Below, piece after piece: positions 16,462 to 24,974 of a DNA stretch of 64,000 nt. Under the pieces are notes generated by a model. The model searched no databases, was not told the DNA's origin, and worked only from the letters and a program-made list of their open reading frames with translations. Source of the DNA: Anaerolineales bacterium (lineage in GTDB: Bacteria; Chloroflexota; Anaerolineae; Anaerolineales; Villigracilaceae); assembly GCA_023382595.1 (NCBI GenBank), contig JAHDWB010000001.1:1302001-1366000 (forward strand). Direction: 5' to 3'. Made by a program: the position numbers and the translations under genes. The number at the start of each line of letters is the position of its first letter. The first letter of the stretch is position 1.

Positions 16462-16689
16462 TCAAGCGTCAGGTTGATTGGCTTCCTGTTGTTTTGATTT
16501 CAAGTTGACGAGTATCTTCCTCGTCGCATCTGCCACTTCTTCAATCGCCTTATTGAACGCGTCTTCATTGACCTTGGACGGCTTGCGATATCCGCTGACC
16601 TTGCGCACATATTGCAAGGCGGCTTCGTAGATCTCCTGCTCGGTGACGGGGTGGTCCATATTTCTAAGGGGTTTGATACTTCGGCACAT
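16462..16689 (-). CDS. DUF2277-family small protein
   Basis: The 75-residue protein begins MCRSIKPLRN, the signature opening of DUF2277, and continues with TEQEIYEAALQYVRKVSGYR and a helical C-terminus. The ATG at 16689 is preceded by GAGGTAACC; a GTG seven codons earlier is open but would bury this ribosome site. Function unknown; relatives are small soluble proteins in Actinobacteria and Chloroflexi, sometimes annotated as DNA-binding from weak homology. It lies downstream of radA on the same strand, separated by a dispersed repeat. Confidence 0.85.
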   Translation of the reverse strand: MCRSIKPLRNMDHPVTEQEIYEAALQYVRKVSGYRKPSKVNEDAFNKAIEEVADATRKILVNLKSKQQEANQPDA

Positions 16690-16706
16690 GGTTACCTCTA
16701 TTTTCA

Positions 16707-16757
16707 CCACAGATAAATTCGATGTGTAAACCTGCGTTCATCCGCGCTTATCTGCGG
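16707..16757. repeat. Dispersed CCACAGATAA/TTATCTGCGG imperfect inverted repeat
   Basis: CCACAGATAA at 16707 and TTATCTGCGG at 16748 form an imperfect inverted repeat that overlaps the 3' end of radA. Related CCACAGATgAACACA sequence occurs at 43504 and 49965. Confidence 0.55.
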
Positions 16758-18144
16758 TTTTCAACGCCGCATTCAACGCCTGATCCAGCGAGCGGACTTC
16801 GACGATTTCGATTCCTTTCGGGTATTCTTCGCCCTTCCGCAACGCCTTGGGTACAATGGCAGTCTTGAATCCCAGTTTTTGCGCTTCGCGCAAGCGCGCC
16901 ACCATCTGTCCGGGCATGCGCAATTCGCCTGCCAGACCGATCTCGCCGATCAACACTGCCTCGGCGCGGATGGGAACGTCCTTCCATGAAGAAGCGATGG
17001 CGGCGGCGACAGCCAAGTCCGCGGCGGGTTCGTCAATTTGGATGCCGCCGACCACATTCACAAACACATCCTGCTCGGCGAGTTTCAATCCCACGCGGCG
17101 AGTGAGCACGGCGGTAATTAATAACAAGCGGTTGAAGTCCACGCCGTTGGGGGTGCGGCGCGCATTGCCAAATTGTGTCGGGGAGGTCAATCCCTGCACT
17201 TCCACAAGGATGGGACGCGTGCCTTCCATTGTGACGGCAATGGCAGAACCGGCGGCATTCACCAATCGCTCCGCTAAAAACGCCTCGGAGGGATTGGTTA
17301 CTTCGATCATACCGCCTTCACGCATCTCGAACACGCCTACTTCAGATGTCGCACCGAAGCGGTTCTTCACCGAACGCAACAGACGATATGCCTGGAAACG
17401 ATCGCCCTCCAAATACAAGACCGTATCCACGATATGTTCCAACACGCGCGGACCGGCAATCGAACCTTCTTTCGTCACATGACCGATCATGAAAACGGTC
17501 AACCCGCTGGATTTCGCCAACTCGCGCAATTGCGACGAACACTCACGCACCTGCGAAACCGAACCAGCCGACGAATCCAATTCAGAGAGGTATGTGGTCT
17601 GGATGGAGTCCACAATCAACAGGTCCGGTCTTGATTCGCGCACGTGGTTGAAGATCACTTCAAGATTCGTCTCCGTCACCAACAGCAAATCCCTTGGCAG
17701 TTCCTTGCCTGTGTTGGTCAGGCGCATGGCACGCATCTTGATCTGCCGCTCGGACTCCTCTCCGGACACGTACAGGACTGTTTGCACTTTCGCCATCTCC
17801 ATCGCCATTTGCAGCATCAGTGTGGATTTGCCGATACCCGGGTCGCCGCCGACAAGCACGATGGAACCGGGAACGATGCCGCCGCCAAGCACGCGCGCGA
17901 ACTCGCCGATGGGCAGGTGAACGCGATCTTCCGCTTCGCCGCTGACCTCGGAGATGGGTCGCGGTTCCGAGCGGCCCGTCAGCCCGCGGACGTTTCCCGC
18001 CTTCTTGGAAACAGGTTCATCGTGGATGACTTCCTCCACCATGCTGTCGAATGCGCCGCATTGCGGGCACTTGCCCATGTAACTTGCGGAGACTCGCCCG
18101 CATTGCTGACAGACATATCGGGTATGGGTTTTTGTTTTTGCCAT
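16738..18144 (-). CDS. radA: DNA repair protein RadA (Sms)
   Basis: The 468-residue protein has the full RadA architecture: an N-terminal C4 zinc finger (Cys12, 15, 26, 29), a RecA-like ATPase with Walker A GGDPGIGKSTL, the RadA-specific KNRFGATSEVG motif, and a C-terminal Lon-like domain ending near PKGIEIVEVRSLDQAL. It is a hexameric helicase that helps branch migration in recombination repair. ATG 18144 is chosen because GGAGG stands four bases upstream and the conserved MAKTK start follows. That ribosome site lies at the edge of a palindromic repeat (18154-18181). The 3' end overlaps another dispersed repeat. Confidence 0.96.
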   Translation of the reverse strand: MAKTKTHTRYVCQQCGRVSASYMGKCPQCGAFDSMVEEVIHDEPVSKKAGNVRGLTGRSEPRPISEVSGEAEDRVHLPIGEFARVLGGGIVPGSIVLVGGDPGIGKSTLMLQMAMEMAKVQTVLYVSGEESERQIKMRAMRLTNTGKELPRDLLLVTETNLEVIFNHVRESRPDLLIVDSIQTTYLSELDSSAGSVSQVRECSSQLRELAKSSGLTVFMIGHVTKEGSIAGPRVLEHIVDTVLYLEGDRFQAYRLLRSVKNRFGATSEVGVFEMREGGMIEVTNPSEAFLAERLVNAAGSAIAVTMEGTRPILVEVQGLTSPTQFGNARRTPNGVDFNRLLLITAVLTRRVGLKLAEQDVFVNVVGGIQIDEPAADLAVAAAIASSWKDVPIRAEAVLIGEIGLAGELRMPGQMVARLREAQKLGFKTAIVPKALRKGEEYPKGIEIVEVRSLDQALNAALKTADKRG

Positions 18145-18153
18145 TGTGCCTCC

Positions 18154-18181
18154 GCAGGGGCGACACATGCGTCGCCCTTAC
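18154..18181. repeat. AGGGGCGACxCATGCGTCGCCC palindromic repeat, copy 1
   Basis: GCAGGGGCGACACATG and CGTCGCCCTTAC form a near-perfect palindrome of the family also found at 51446, 54784, 20771, 51409 and 63824. This copy sits in the radA leader, immediately upstream of its ribosome site. Confidence 0.75.
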
Positions 18182-18202
18182 AAAATCTTTGTGGTCAGTA
18201 TA

Positions 18203-18238
18203 ACAGAATTTTTGTTCTGTTTTTTAGTCTGCTATACT
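18203..18238 (+). promoter_or_regulatory. Promoter of the AT-rich propeller lipoprotein
   Basis: TTTTGT (18210-18215), 17 bases, then TATACT (18233-18238) lie 45 bases before the start codon. An ACAGAA-TTTTTG-TTCTGT inverted repeat (18203-18220) overlaps the -35 box and could bind a regulator. Confidence 0.5.
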
Positions 18239-18282
18239 TCAAGGTGCTATTGTCTTCGAAATATACGACAGGGAAATTTGAT

Positions 18283-20361
18283 ATGAAAAAAGTTATCTCA
18301 ATTGTCATATTTATATCAATTTTGTTGTCAGGTTGTATACCTGCAACATCTGTTCCAGCTTTAACAGATATTCCTTTCGTAAGTAAAACTCCCACTCATA
18401 AGCCTGTTCAAACATCAACCTTGCCCCCTGCTTCGACTCCGATTCCATCCACAGCGACCTTCAGCCCAATTGAAGCAATTTTAAATACATCTGGTCCATT
18501 TACATTAACTGAGTCAAATGTTGGAACTGAAATGAAGCTCTTAAACATAATCGGAACCGGCACAGCTTATGATATCGAATTTTCGCCAGATGGGAGACTC
18601 TTAGCCGTGGCTACTGGACGCGGGGTTTTTCTTTACGACGGGATATCCTTTAAGCAAAATGGTTTTCTTGAAATGAATATCCCTGTATCAGCCATTGCAT
18701 TTAGTCCTGACGGCGAAGCGCTGGCATTGGCTATGAATGGAAGGGTTAGTTTGTTAAATATAAACTCAGGACAGAAGATAAAGGATCTTGACGGCGAACT
18801 AGTCTCTGTCTCCAAGCTGGTGTATGGAGTTGGCGGCTATGTTGCAGCAATCGGCGGAACTTGTAGAGGATGCGGCTCGCCCCAAGTTGGGGTGATTTTA
18901 TGGGATGCAAAAACAGGGCGTCCACTCTTCTCACAGAAAAATATTGGCTTTTTTACTATTGGCTTGGAATTCACATCTGACGGAAAACACTTAATGTTTG
19001 GGGATGCTGGAATTAGTGTGGTCGAAACAAGAACAGGTAAATCGATTGCTTCATTCAACAGTGGAGAAACACGAATTTCTGCCGCACTAGACGTGCCCTA
19101 TAATTTCATTTTCAATAATGATGGGACAGGGTTATATATATCGAGCTATGAATATTCAAGTGAGTTTTTTAGTCTAAGTGAACAAACGCGTAAACGGTTT
19201 CCTCTTTGCGATATCTATCTAACTGGCAATGGGAAAATTGGGGCCTGCCCAGAAGAACAAAAAATGTTGATTTTTGATCTTCAGAATGGGAACGAATTAC
19301 AAAGCATAGACATGGATATTGATGCTTCATCTCTGGGCAATATGTTTACTATTAGTCCTGATAGCAAATTCCTTGTTTATTATGGAAAAACCGGAATTAA
19401 CATAATTAACCTAACGACCAATGAAAAAATCTATGAAATCGAACTAACCGACTTTGGTATAGCAGAAACGGGCATTATTGAAATCGACGGAGATGAAAAA
19501 TACGTTGTGGCAACCTTGACTTCTGCTGGCCAAGTTGAAGTTTTCGATATTCAGACTGGCGAGTTGATTCGGAAATTAAAATCGGATTGTTGTGAGATTA
19601 AGGGCTTTAGTTTTGCGCCTGATCGCAAGACACTTGCCACTGTTGAAGAGAATTTGCTGGAATTGTGGGACTTACAAACCGGCGATAATATTTACATGAT
19701 AGAACTCGAACGGGACTATTCTGGACCAATTGCTTTCTCATCAGATGGCTTTTCTGTTTTTCTGACCGACTTAATAGAGGACTATATAATAGAATTAGAC
19801 TTGCAATCTGGAGTTATCACCAAACAAGGTGAAAACAGTTATCCATATAATTATGGTAGTCCCTACGCGGTTAACAACTATAATTTTAATTCTTCAGGGA
19901 ATTTAATGTTACTTAGCTATGAGAGGAGTGACCAACAATATCATCCCTCATTTGAAGACGTAATAACAAAAGGTAAAATAATATTGCCCGTTGATGTAAT
20001 AGCGGACCCTGACTTTATTGAAACATTTTCATTTAGCCCAGATGGACAGTACCTTGCTTATGGAAATCTATCAGGTATTTTTGTTTGGAATATCAAGACC
20101 TTGAAAATTCAATCAAAAATGGATGGGCATGATCTACGTGGGGCGGATGGGTGGCAGGGAAAAGTTGCATCTTTGATTTTCAATCATCAATCTAATCTTC
20201 TGGTTTCAGTTGGACAGGATGAAACGATCCGATTGTGGAATCCCCGATTTGGGACGGAACTGCGCCGCCTAAATGTTTGTTGTTCTGTTGATTTCACTCC
20301 GGATGGACGGTATTTGGTCACCTACGGAAAAGGAGTAGCCTATGTTTGGGGTATTCCATAA
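18283..20361 (+). CDS. AT-rich secreted lipoprotein with WD40-like beta-propeller
   Basis: The 692-residue protein begins MKKVISIVIF and has a lipobox (SILLSGC), then a Pro/Thr-rich spacer and propeller-type repeats such as YDIEFSPDGRLLAVATGRGV, IAFSPDGEALALAMNGRV, GFSFAPDRKTLATVEENL and FSFSPDGQYLAYGNLSG, ending in a classic blade (DETIRLWNP). It is anchored outside the cell and likely binds proteins or ligands. The open frame runs back into radA antisense, but the ATG at 18283 follows CAGGGA and starts the signal peptide. The DNA is clearly more AT-rich than its surroundings, suggesting transfer. No specific partner is visible. Confidence 0.85.
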   Translation: MKKVISIVIFISILLSGCIPATSVPALTDIPFVSKTPTHKPVQTSTLPPASTPIPSTATFSPIEAILNTSGPFTLTESNVGTEMKLLNIIGTGTAYDIEFSPDGRLLAVATGRGVFLYDGISFKQNGFLEMNIPVSAIAFSPDGEALALAMNGRVSLLNINSGQKIKDLDGELVSVSKLVYGVGGYVAAIGGTCRGCGSPQVGVILWDAKTGRPLFSQKNIGFFTIGLEFTSDGKHLMFGDAGISVVETRTGKSIASFNSGETRISAALDVPYNFIFNNDGTGLYISSYEYSSEFFSLSEQTRKRFPLCDIYLTGNGKIGACPEEQKMLIFDLQNGNELQSIDMDIDASSLGNMFTISPDSKFLVYYGKTGINIINLTTNEKIYEIELTDFGIAETGIIEIDGDEKYVVATLTSAGQVEVFDIQTGELIRKLKSDCCEIKGFSFAPDRKTLATVEENLLELWDLQTGDNIYMIELERDYSGPIAFSSDGFSVFLTDLIEDYIIELDLQSGVITKQGENSYPYNYGSPYAVNNYNFNSSGNLMLLSYERSDQQYHPSFEDVITKGKIILPVDVIADPDFIETFSFSPDGQYLAYGNLSGIFVWNIKTLKIQSKMDGHDLRGADGWQGKVASLIFNHQSNLLVSVGQDETIRLWNPRFGTELRRLNVCCSVDFTPDGRYLVTYGKGVAYVWGIP

Positions 20362-20424
20362 CATCCAATACTTATGATTTCAATAACGTTATAAGTTTAT
20401 TGTTAATCCTACAAGGAGAACCTC

Positions 20425-20772
20425 ATGAAACTCGTATCCGATATTCTTATCGTTATCGTTGCCCTGCTGCACTTCTATTTTCTCTATCTCGAAATGTTCC
20501 TATGGGACAAACCGCGCGGGATGAAGACATTCCGCATGACAGAGGAACAAGCCAAACAGTCGAAGACCCTTGCCATGAATCAGGGACTGTATAACGGTTT
20601 CCTCGCGGCGGGACTTATCTGGGGATTGTTCGCAGGTGATGCCGTGAAGATATTCTTCCTGAGTTGTGTCGTCATTGCGGGAATCTTCGGGGCGTTTACT
20701 GTCAGCAAACGCATTTTTCACATTCAAGCCATCCCCGCTATTTTGGCGTTGGTGATCTTGCTGGTGTTTTAA
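20425..20772 (+). CDS. DUF1304-family small membrane protein
   Basis: The 115-residue protein has four predicted membrane helices and the DUF1304 pattern: an N-terminal helix ending HFYFLYLEMFLWDKPRG, then TFRMTEEQAKQSKTLAMNQG and a C-terminal helical pair (FGAFTVSKRIFHIQAIPAIL). ACAAGGAGAACCTC precedes its start. The family (B. subtilis YqjF-neighbour type) is uncharacterised. A 21-bp perfect stem (20771-20815) that starts within the last base pairs of the gene probably terminates both this gene and the convergent homoserine dehydrogenase gene. Confidence 0.88.
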   Translation: MKLVSDILIVIVALLHFYFLYLEMFLWDKPRGMKTFRMTEEQAKQSKTLAMNQGLYNGFLAAGLIWGLFAGDAVKIFFLSCVVIAGIFGAFTVSKRIFHIQAIPAILALVILLVF

Positions 20773-20815
20773 TAATATCGTAGGGGCGGGGTGCCCCCGC
20801 CCCTACGATATTATT
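20771..20815. repeat. TAGGGGCGGGG palindromic repeat / bidirectional terminator, copy 2
   Basis: A perfect 21-bp inverted repeat with a TGC loop starts AATAATATCGTAGGGGCGGG. It belongs to the AGGGGCG repeat family and lies between two convergent stop codons, overlapping both genes' ends. It probably acts as a terminator in both directions. Confidence 0.8.
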
Positions 20816-21845
20816 TCACAATATTCACAAAATCTGCGAAAAGACCATACGCCGTTTCCACGGGTCCGCCCGTCATACCGGGCTTTTCGGACAAGACAAT
20901 TGAATAATCCAAAATCACATCTGTCCTAAACGTGACACCTGTGCTCGAATTCATCATCCCATACAGCGGGGACGCCGCATCCACCAATTGTGGCGAGACG
21001 CTGGCTCGCACGTTCCCATCCACTTTTTCAGCAGAGCACACCAACTTATAGCGCTTACCTTCCGCTTTGGCTTTGGCGATCATCTCCGATGTAATTCCGC
21101 GAATACCCGTCGGGTTCACCTGTTGTGGGGTCAGCGGCGTATCCCATAACACCGTCACCAGCGCCGCCACCTTGATCGCCGCATCCCAACCATCCACGTC
21201 GTTGGTCGGGTCGGTTTCGGCGAGACCGATCTTCTGCGCATACTTCAACGCCTCCTCGTAAGATTCGCCACTTTCCATTCTGGACAGGATGACATTGGTG
21301 GTGGCGTTGAAGATGCCCTTGAAGGATGTCAACTCTGCAAGCGGAAACGCATCTCTCATGACCGAGAAAACGGGTGCGCCTCCCAGCACAGTGGATTCAA
21401 ACCTGAACATTTTCCCCTTCTCTGCCGCTAACGCGGTCAACTCGCGATAGCCATGCACCACGGGACCTTTGTTTGCCGTAATGGCATGCATGCCCAACTC
21501 CAGCGCCGTGCGGATGTGATCAAGCGCGGGCAGACCGGTCTGCATATTGACGGGGGAGTTTTCAAACATGATGTTGGCTTGGGAATGTTTGATGACATCC
21601 AGCGAGCTCTTTACTTCTAAAGTAGAAAGAGGAAAGATATCTTTTCCACTTTCCACAAGTTCCAAAGTTTTTTCAATATCCAAGCCATTCAGGTTGACAG
21701 CATGTCCGTGACTGCCAGTGGAGATGCCGGTGAACGAAAAGGTGACATCATAGTTGGATTTGAGCAGATTCTGTTTGCGGATCAATAATCGTGCCAGCGC
21801 GCGGGCGACATTGCCAAATCCGATGAGGGCGAGGTTGTAGTGCAT
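20811..21845 (-). CDS. hom: Homoserine dehydrogenase-like oxidoreductase
   Basis: The 344-residue protein has an N-terminal Rossmann fold (LALIGFGNVARALARLL), the family loop TANKGPVVHGY containing the catalytic-region Lys, and the homoserine dehydrogenase signature GIFNATTNVILSRMESGESY with GLAETDPTNDVDGWDAA. It should reduce aspartate semialdehyde to homoserine for threonine and methionine. It lacks the C-terminal ACT domain common in bacterial versions (the usual length is about 430), so feedback by threonine is not expected through that route. No thr neighbours are in the window. Confidence 0.9.
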   Translation of the reverse strand: MHYNLALIGFGNVARALARLLIRKQNLLKSNYDVTFSFTGISTGSHGHAVNLNGLDIEKTLELVESGKDIFPLSTLEVKSSLDVIKHSQANIMFENSPVNMQTGLPALDHIRTALELGMHAITANKGPVVHGYRELTALAAEKGKMFRFESTVLGGAPVFSVMRDAFPLAELTSFKGIFNATTNVILSRMESGESYEEALKYAQKIGLAETDPTNDVDGWDAAIKVAALVTVLWDTPLTPQQVNPTGIRGITSEMIAKAKAEGKRYKLVCSAEKVDGNVRASVSPQLVDAASPLYGMMNSSTGVTFRTDVILDYSIVLSEKPGMTGGPVETAYGLFADFVNIVK

Positions 21846-21870
21846 GAGTTAAGTTCTCCTGTGTCAAATA

Positions 21871-21919
21871 TCAGGTGTCAAGCGGATGCCAAACATGGCA
21901 CTTGGTACCTGACACCTGA
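21871..21919. repeat. TCAGGTGTCA inverted repeat in intergenic spacer
   Basis: TCAGGTGTCA (21871) and TGACACCTGA (21910) form 10-bp arms in the spacer between the dehydrogenase and the SCO1664-like gene. It may be a dispersed repeat; the T-run of a terminator is lacking. Confidence 0.45.
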
Positions 21920-21921
21920 CA

Positions 21922-22632
21922 CTAAATTGGCGGATAGGGATATGCCCTGCGTCCCTGCAATGGGCGGGGGAAGAGTTTGGTTGCTTTCAACTCTTCGGCG
22001 CGGAGAAGCATGGCGCGGATTTCGCCCGGGCTGAGATACTGCTCGAAGAGGACAGACCAATTGTCGGTTTGGGAAAGAGGCGCGAGCAGGTCATCTGGAA
22101 TTGGCTGACCGGCGAAGTCCCATAGCACGGTGCGGAGTTTCGGTTCTTCGTGGAAGCAGATCCCGTGGTCAATGGCGTAAAGATGAAGCGTTTCATCCTC
22201 AAAGAAAACGTGACTGCCCTTGCGGTCGGCGTTGTTGGCGAGGACGTCAAAGAGGACAACGGGGCGCAGTTTTTGTTTATCTTCAGGCGTGAAGTTGAAG
22301 TAGTGATATTCGATATCGTAGTTGATGTAATGTTGCAGCGAGCCGGGACCGTAGGGACCGTCTTCGCGATAGACGGTGAAAGGGACGATGTGAAAACCGA
22401 GCGCTTCGCTCAGCACATACGCAGCGACTTCGCGCAGAGCGAGGGTGTTGTCGGGGAAGTCCCAGAGCGGCTGTTCGCCTTTGCTGGGTTTGTACACGGC
22501 TTGGAACGTTTCCCCTTCATGATGCACATCCACAAGAAAGGTGTAGTTACTGCCAAGCATGAATTGACCGCGAAGTTCGTATTCGCCGTCTGTGAGCGCT
22601 GTGCGGATTTTTGGAGAAGGGGGAATGCTCAT
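21922..22632 (-). CDS. SCO1664-family protein (PI3/PI4-kinase-like fold)
   Basis: The 236-residue protein matches the SCO1664 family by LGSNYTFLVDV, VYKPSKGEQPLWDFPDNTLA, LREVAAYVLSEALGFHIVP, VLANNADRKGSH and AIDHGICFH. The last two resemble the NxD/DHG catalytic and metal motifs of PI3/PI4-kinase-like folds. Families of this type are found mostly in Actinobacteria and Chloroflexi and are uncharacterised. I start at ATG 22632; a GTG six codons upstream is an alternative. It follows the DUF3090 gene on the same strand after a 70-base spacer with an inverted repeat, so it is probably co-expressed. Substrate unknown. Confidence 0.85.
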   Translation of the reverse strand: MSIPPSPKIRTALTDGEYELRGQFMLGSNYTFLVDVHHEGETFQAVYKPSKGEQPLWDFPDNTLALREVAAYVLSEALGFHIVPFTVYREDGPYGPGSLQHYINYDIEYHYFNFTPEDKQKLRPVVLFDVLANNADRKGSHVFFEDETLHLYAIDHGICFHEEPKLRTVLWDFAGQPIPDDLLAPLSQTDNWSVLFEQYLSPGEIRAMLLRAEELKATKLFPRPLQGRRAYPYPPI

Positions 22633-22638
22633 AACGAT

Positions 22639-22689
22639 GTCGAAGGTCACAGATCAAAGGTCTGTGACGCTTGACTTGTGACCTTCGAC
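22639..22689. repeat. GTCGAAGGTCACA inverted repeat between DUF3090 and SCO1664 genes
   Basis: GTCGAAGGTCACA (22639) and TGTGACCTTCGAC (22677) are perfect 13-bp arms, with an inner TCACAGA/TCTGTGA hairpin. It lies between two co-directional genes and could attenuate the downstream one. Confidence 0.55.
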
Positions 22690-22701
22690 GTATGACTGAA
22701 C

Positions 22702-23229
22702 TTAATGAAGGTGACCGTTCTTCTTCGGGCAGAAATGTCCTTCCGGTTCCATCGGCTGACCGCATTGCGGACATACGGGACGTCCACGCGAGGAGACTTC
22801 CTGTCCCCAGCGGGCGAGCATCCGCACCTGTGTGCGTGTTGCCCAAAACCGAACCTGCGCGGCGGATTCCGGCTCTTCCTCCTCCGTCAGCAGTTCCTTG
22901 GTGAAGATCACAACGCGGTCGCGGTCCTTGTCGTAGCCCAAGCCGATCTCGCCCGCGCGGTAGAGCGGGTCGACGGGCGGGTTGATGCGCATGGCATCCT
23001 CCACATAGTCGCCGGAGGCTTCTTCCAATTCAGGATTTTGCTGGCTGACCTGCGCAAGGAATTGTTCAATGCCGATGGCAAGCGAAAGCAATTGCGCCTT
23101 TTCGATGATAATGGTGATGGTGCGCGTGTCTTGGTAGGCTTGCAAATAAAAGACGCGCTGACCGGGCTTGCCGATGGCGTCCGCGGTAATGTGATCACAG
23201 GGGTCAACGTCAATTTCGAAGCGTGCCAT
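22702..23229 (-). CDS. DUF3090-family protein with C-terminal zinc ribbon
   Basis: The 175-residue protein has the DUF3090 core (IDVDPCDHITADAIGKPGQR, FYLQAYQDTRTITIIIEKAQ, EIGLGYDKDRDRVVIFTKEL) and a C-terminal ribbon CPQCGQPMEPEGHFCPKKNGH (Cys-Cys, Cys, His). In Actinobacteria this family and the SCO1664 family occur as a conserved neighbourhood set; here the pair is intact, in the order DUF3090 then SCO1664. The function is unknown. The start follows AAAGGTAACTT, and it diverges from the acyl-CoA mutase gene across a 65-base promoter region. Confidence 0.88.
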   Translation of the reverse strand: MARFEIDVDPCDHITADAIGKPGQRVFYLQAYQDTRTITIIIEKAQLLSLAIGIEQFLAQVSQQNPELEEASGDYVEDAMRINPPVDPLYRAGEIGLGYDKDRDRVVIFTKELLTEEEEPESAAQVRFWATRTQVRMLARWGQEVSSRGRPVCPQCGQPMEPEGHFCPKKNGHLH

Positions 23230-23238
23230 AAGTTACCT

Positions 23239-23267
23239 TTTTGGTGAGTATACCAGTAAAGTATAAT
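23239..23267 (+). promoter_or_regulatory. Promoter of the acyl-CoA mutase gene
   Basis: TTTTGG (23239-23244), 17 bases, then a perfect TATAAT (23262-23267), 27 bases before the start codon, in the divergent spacer shared with the DUF3090 gene. Confidence 0.6.
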
Positions 23268-23294
23268 GCAAACATCTTTGCCAAAGGAGATGCC

Positions 23295-24974
23295 ATGTAC
23301 GACAAAACCATGCTCGACGAACTGAAAAAATCGCTTTCCAAATGGGAGGAAACCTCCCTCAAAAAAGCATTGAATCAACTGCCCGAACGCGCCGACGAAT
23401 TTATCACTACCTCCTCCGAACCGATCAACCGCCTCTATACGCCGCTCGATCTGGCGGATATGGACTACAACGCCTCCATCGGACTTCCGGGCGAATACCC
23501 CTACACAAGAGGAGTCCACCCGACGCTTCACCGCTCCAAATTGTGGACGATGCGCATGTTCGCGGGCTTCGGCACCGCGGAGGAGACAAACGCCCGCTTC
23601 AAATACTTGCTCGAGCAGGGTCAGACCGGCTTGAGCATTGCCTTCGACCTGGCGACGCTGATGGGCTACGACACCGACCAGCCCGAAGCGCTGGGCGAGT
23701 TCGGCAAATGCGGCGTGGCGATCTCGTCGCTGAAAGATATGGAGATCCTGCTGGACGGAATTCCGCTGGATAAAGTCTCCTCCAGTATGACCATCAACTC
23801 GCCTGCCGCGATCATTTGGGCGATGTACATCGCCGCCGCTGAAAAGCAGGGTGTGCGCTCCGATCAATTGCGCGGAACGACTCAGAACGACATTCTCAAG
23901 GAATTCATCGCGCAGAAGGAATACATCTTCCCGCCCGAACCTTCCATGCGCCTCGTCGTGGATACGATGGAGTTCGGCGCACAGAAAGTCCCACAGTGGA
24001 ATACGATCTCCATTTCAGGCTATCACATCCGCGAGGCGGGTTCGACTGCCGCACAGGAACTGGCGTTCACGCTGGCGGATGGCTTGGAGTATGTCCGCTG
24101 GGGGATCGAGCGCGGCATGGATGTGGACGAATTTGCGCCGCGTCTGTCGTTTTTCTTCAACGCGCATAATGATTTCTTTGAGGAGATCGCCAAGTATCGC
24201 GCCGCCCGCCGCATCTGGGCGCGCGAAATGCGCGAGACCTTCAAAGCAAAAAATCCGCGTTCGTGGCTGATGCGCTTCCATACACAGACGGCGGGTGTCT
24301 CGCTCACGGCACAACAGCCGGAGATCAACGTTGTCCGCGTGGCGATACAGGCGCTTGCCGCCGTTCTCGGCGGGACGCAAAGCCTGCACACGAATTCATT
24401 GGATGAAGCGCTCGCCCTGCCATCCGAGGAAGCAGTGACCATCGCCCTGCGCACCCAGCAGATCATCGCGGAGGAATCAGGCGTGACGAATACCGTGGAT
24501 CCGCTTGGTGGGAGTTACTTCGTCGAAGCGCAAACAAACCGAATGGAGAAAGATGCGTACGCATACTTCCAGCGCATCAAAGACTTGGGCGGCGTCATCC
24601 CTGCCATCGAAAAAGGCTTCATGCAGAGTGAGATCTCCGATGCGGCGTATCGTTATCAGCGTGAGATCGACACGAACATCCGCAGGATCGTGGGTGTGAA
24701 TGCGTATCAGGAAAACAAACCGTTGAGCATTCCCATCTTGAAAATGGATCCGAACGGATATGACCGCCAGGTGGCGCGTTTGAACGAGATACGCAAGACG
24801 CGTGACAGCGGGCGCGTGGGGCAAACGCTGGATAGATTGCGGATCGCGTGCGAAGGGACCGAGAACACGATGCCGTACATCATGGAATGTGTCCATGCGT
24901 ATTGCACGCTCGGCGAAATTGTGGGTGTCATGACGAAGGTCTTTGGAAAATATGAAGAACCGACGATGATCTAA
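23295..24974 (+). CDS. B12-dependent acyl-CoA mutase large subunit (methylmalonyl-CoA mutase family)
   Basis: The 559-residue protein is the TIM-barrel large subunit without a cobalamin-binding domain, so a separate small subunit must exist elsewhere. Family blocks are [91 protein letters not shown] and [20 protein letters not shown]. The substrate-pocket Tyr of methylmalonyl-CoA mutase (PTMY) is His here (PTLH), so the substrate may differ; isobutyryl-CoA or another acyl-CoA is possible. AAAGGAGATGCC precedes the ATG. Its stop overlaps the convergent symporter stop. Confidence 0.9.
   Translation: MYDKTMLDELKKSLSKWEETSLKKALNQLPERADEFITTSSEPINRLYTPLDLADMDYNASIGLPGEYPYTRGVHPTLHRSKLWTMRMFAGFGTAEETNARFKYLLEQGQTGLSIAFDLATLMGYDTDQPEALGEFGKCGVAISSLKDMEILLDGIPLDKVSSSMTINSPAAIIWAMYIAAAEKQGVRSDQLRGTTQNDILKEFIAQKEYIFPPEPSMRLVVDTMEFGAQKVPQWNTISISGYHIREAGSTAAQELAFTLADGLEYVRWGIERGMDVDEFAPRLSFFFNAHNDFFEEIAKYRAARRIWAREMRETFKAKNPRSWLMRFHTQTAGVSLTAQQPEINVVRVAIQALAAVLGGTQSLHTNSLDEALALPSEEAVTIALRTQQIIAEESGVTNTVDPLGGSYFVEAQTNRMEKDAYAYFQRIKDLGGVIPAIEKGFMQSEISDAAYRYQREIDTNIRRIVGVNAYQENKPLSIPILKMDPNGYDRQVARLNEIRKTRDSGRVGQTLDRLRIACEGTENTMPYIMECVHAYCTLGEIVGVMTKVFGKYEEPTMI

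Noticed and set aside
15465-16508. A 347-codon frame on the + strand
   Set aside because: It is opposite the toast-rack lipoprotein, starts inside its terminator and lacks any recognisable domain.
17644-18282. Open frame extending the propeller lipoprotein upstream by 213 codons
   Set aside because: It is antisense to radA; the signal peptide with lipobox begins at ATG 18283.
24971-24974. Overlapping convergent stop codons of mutase and symporter as a special signal
   Set aside because: Short overlaps of this kind are common in dense bacterial genomes.
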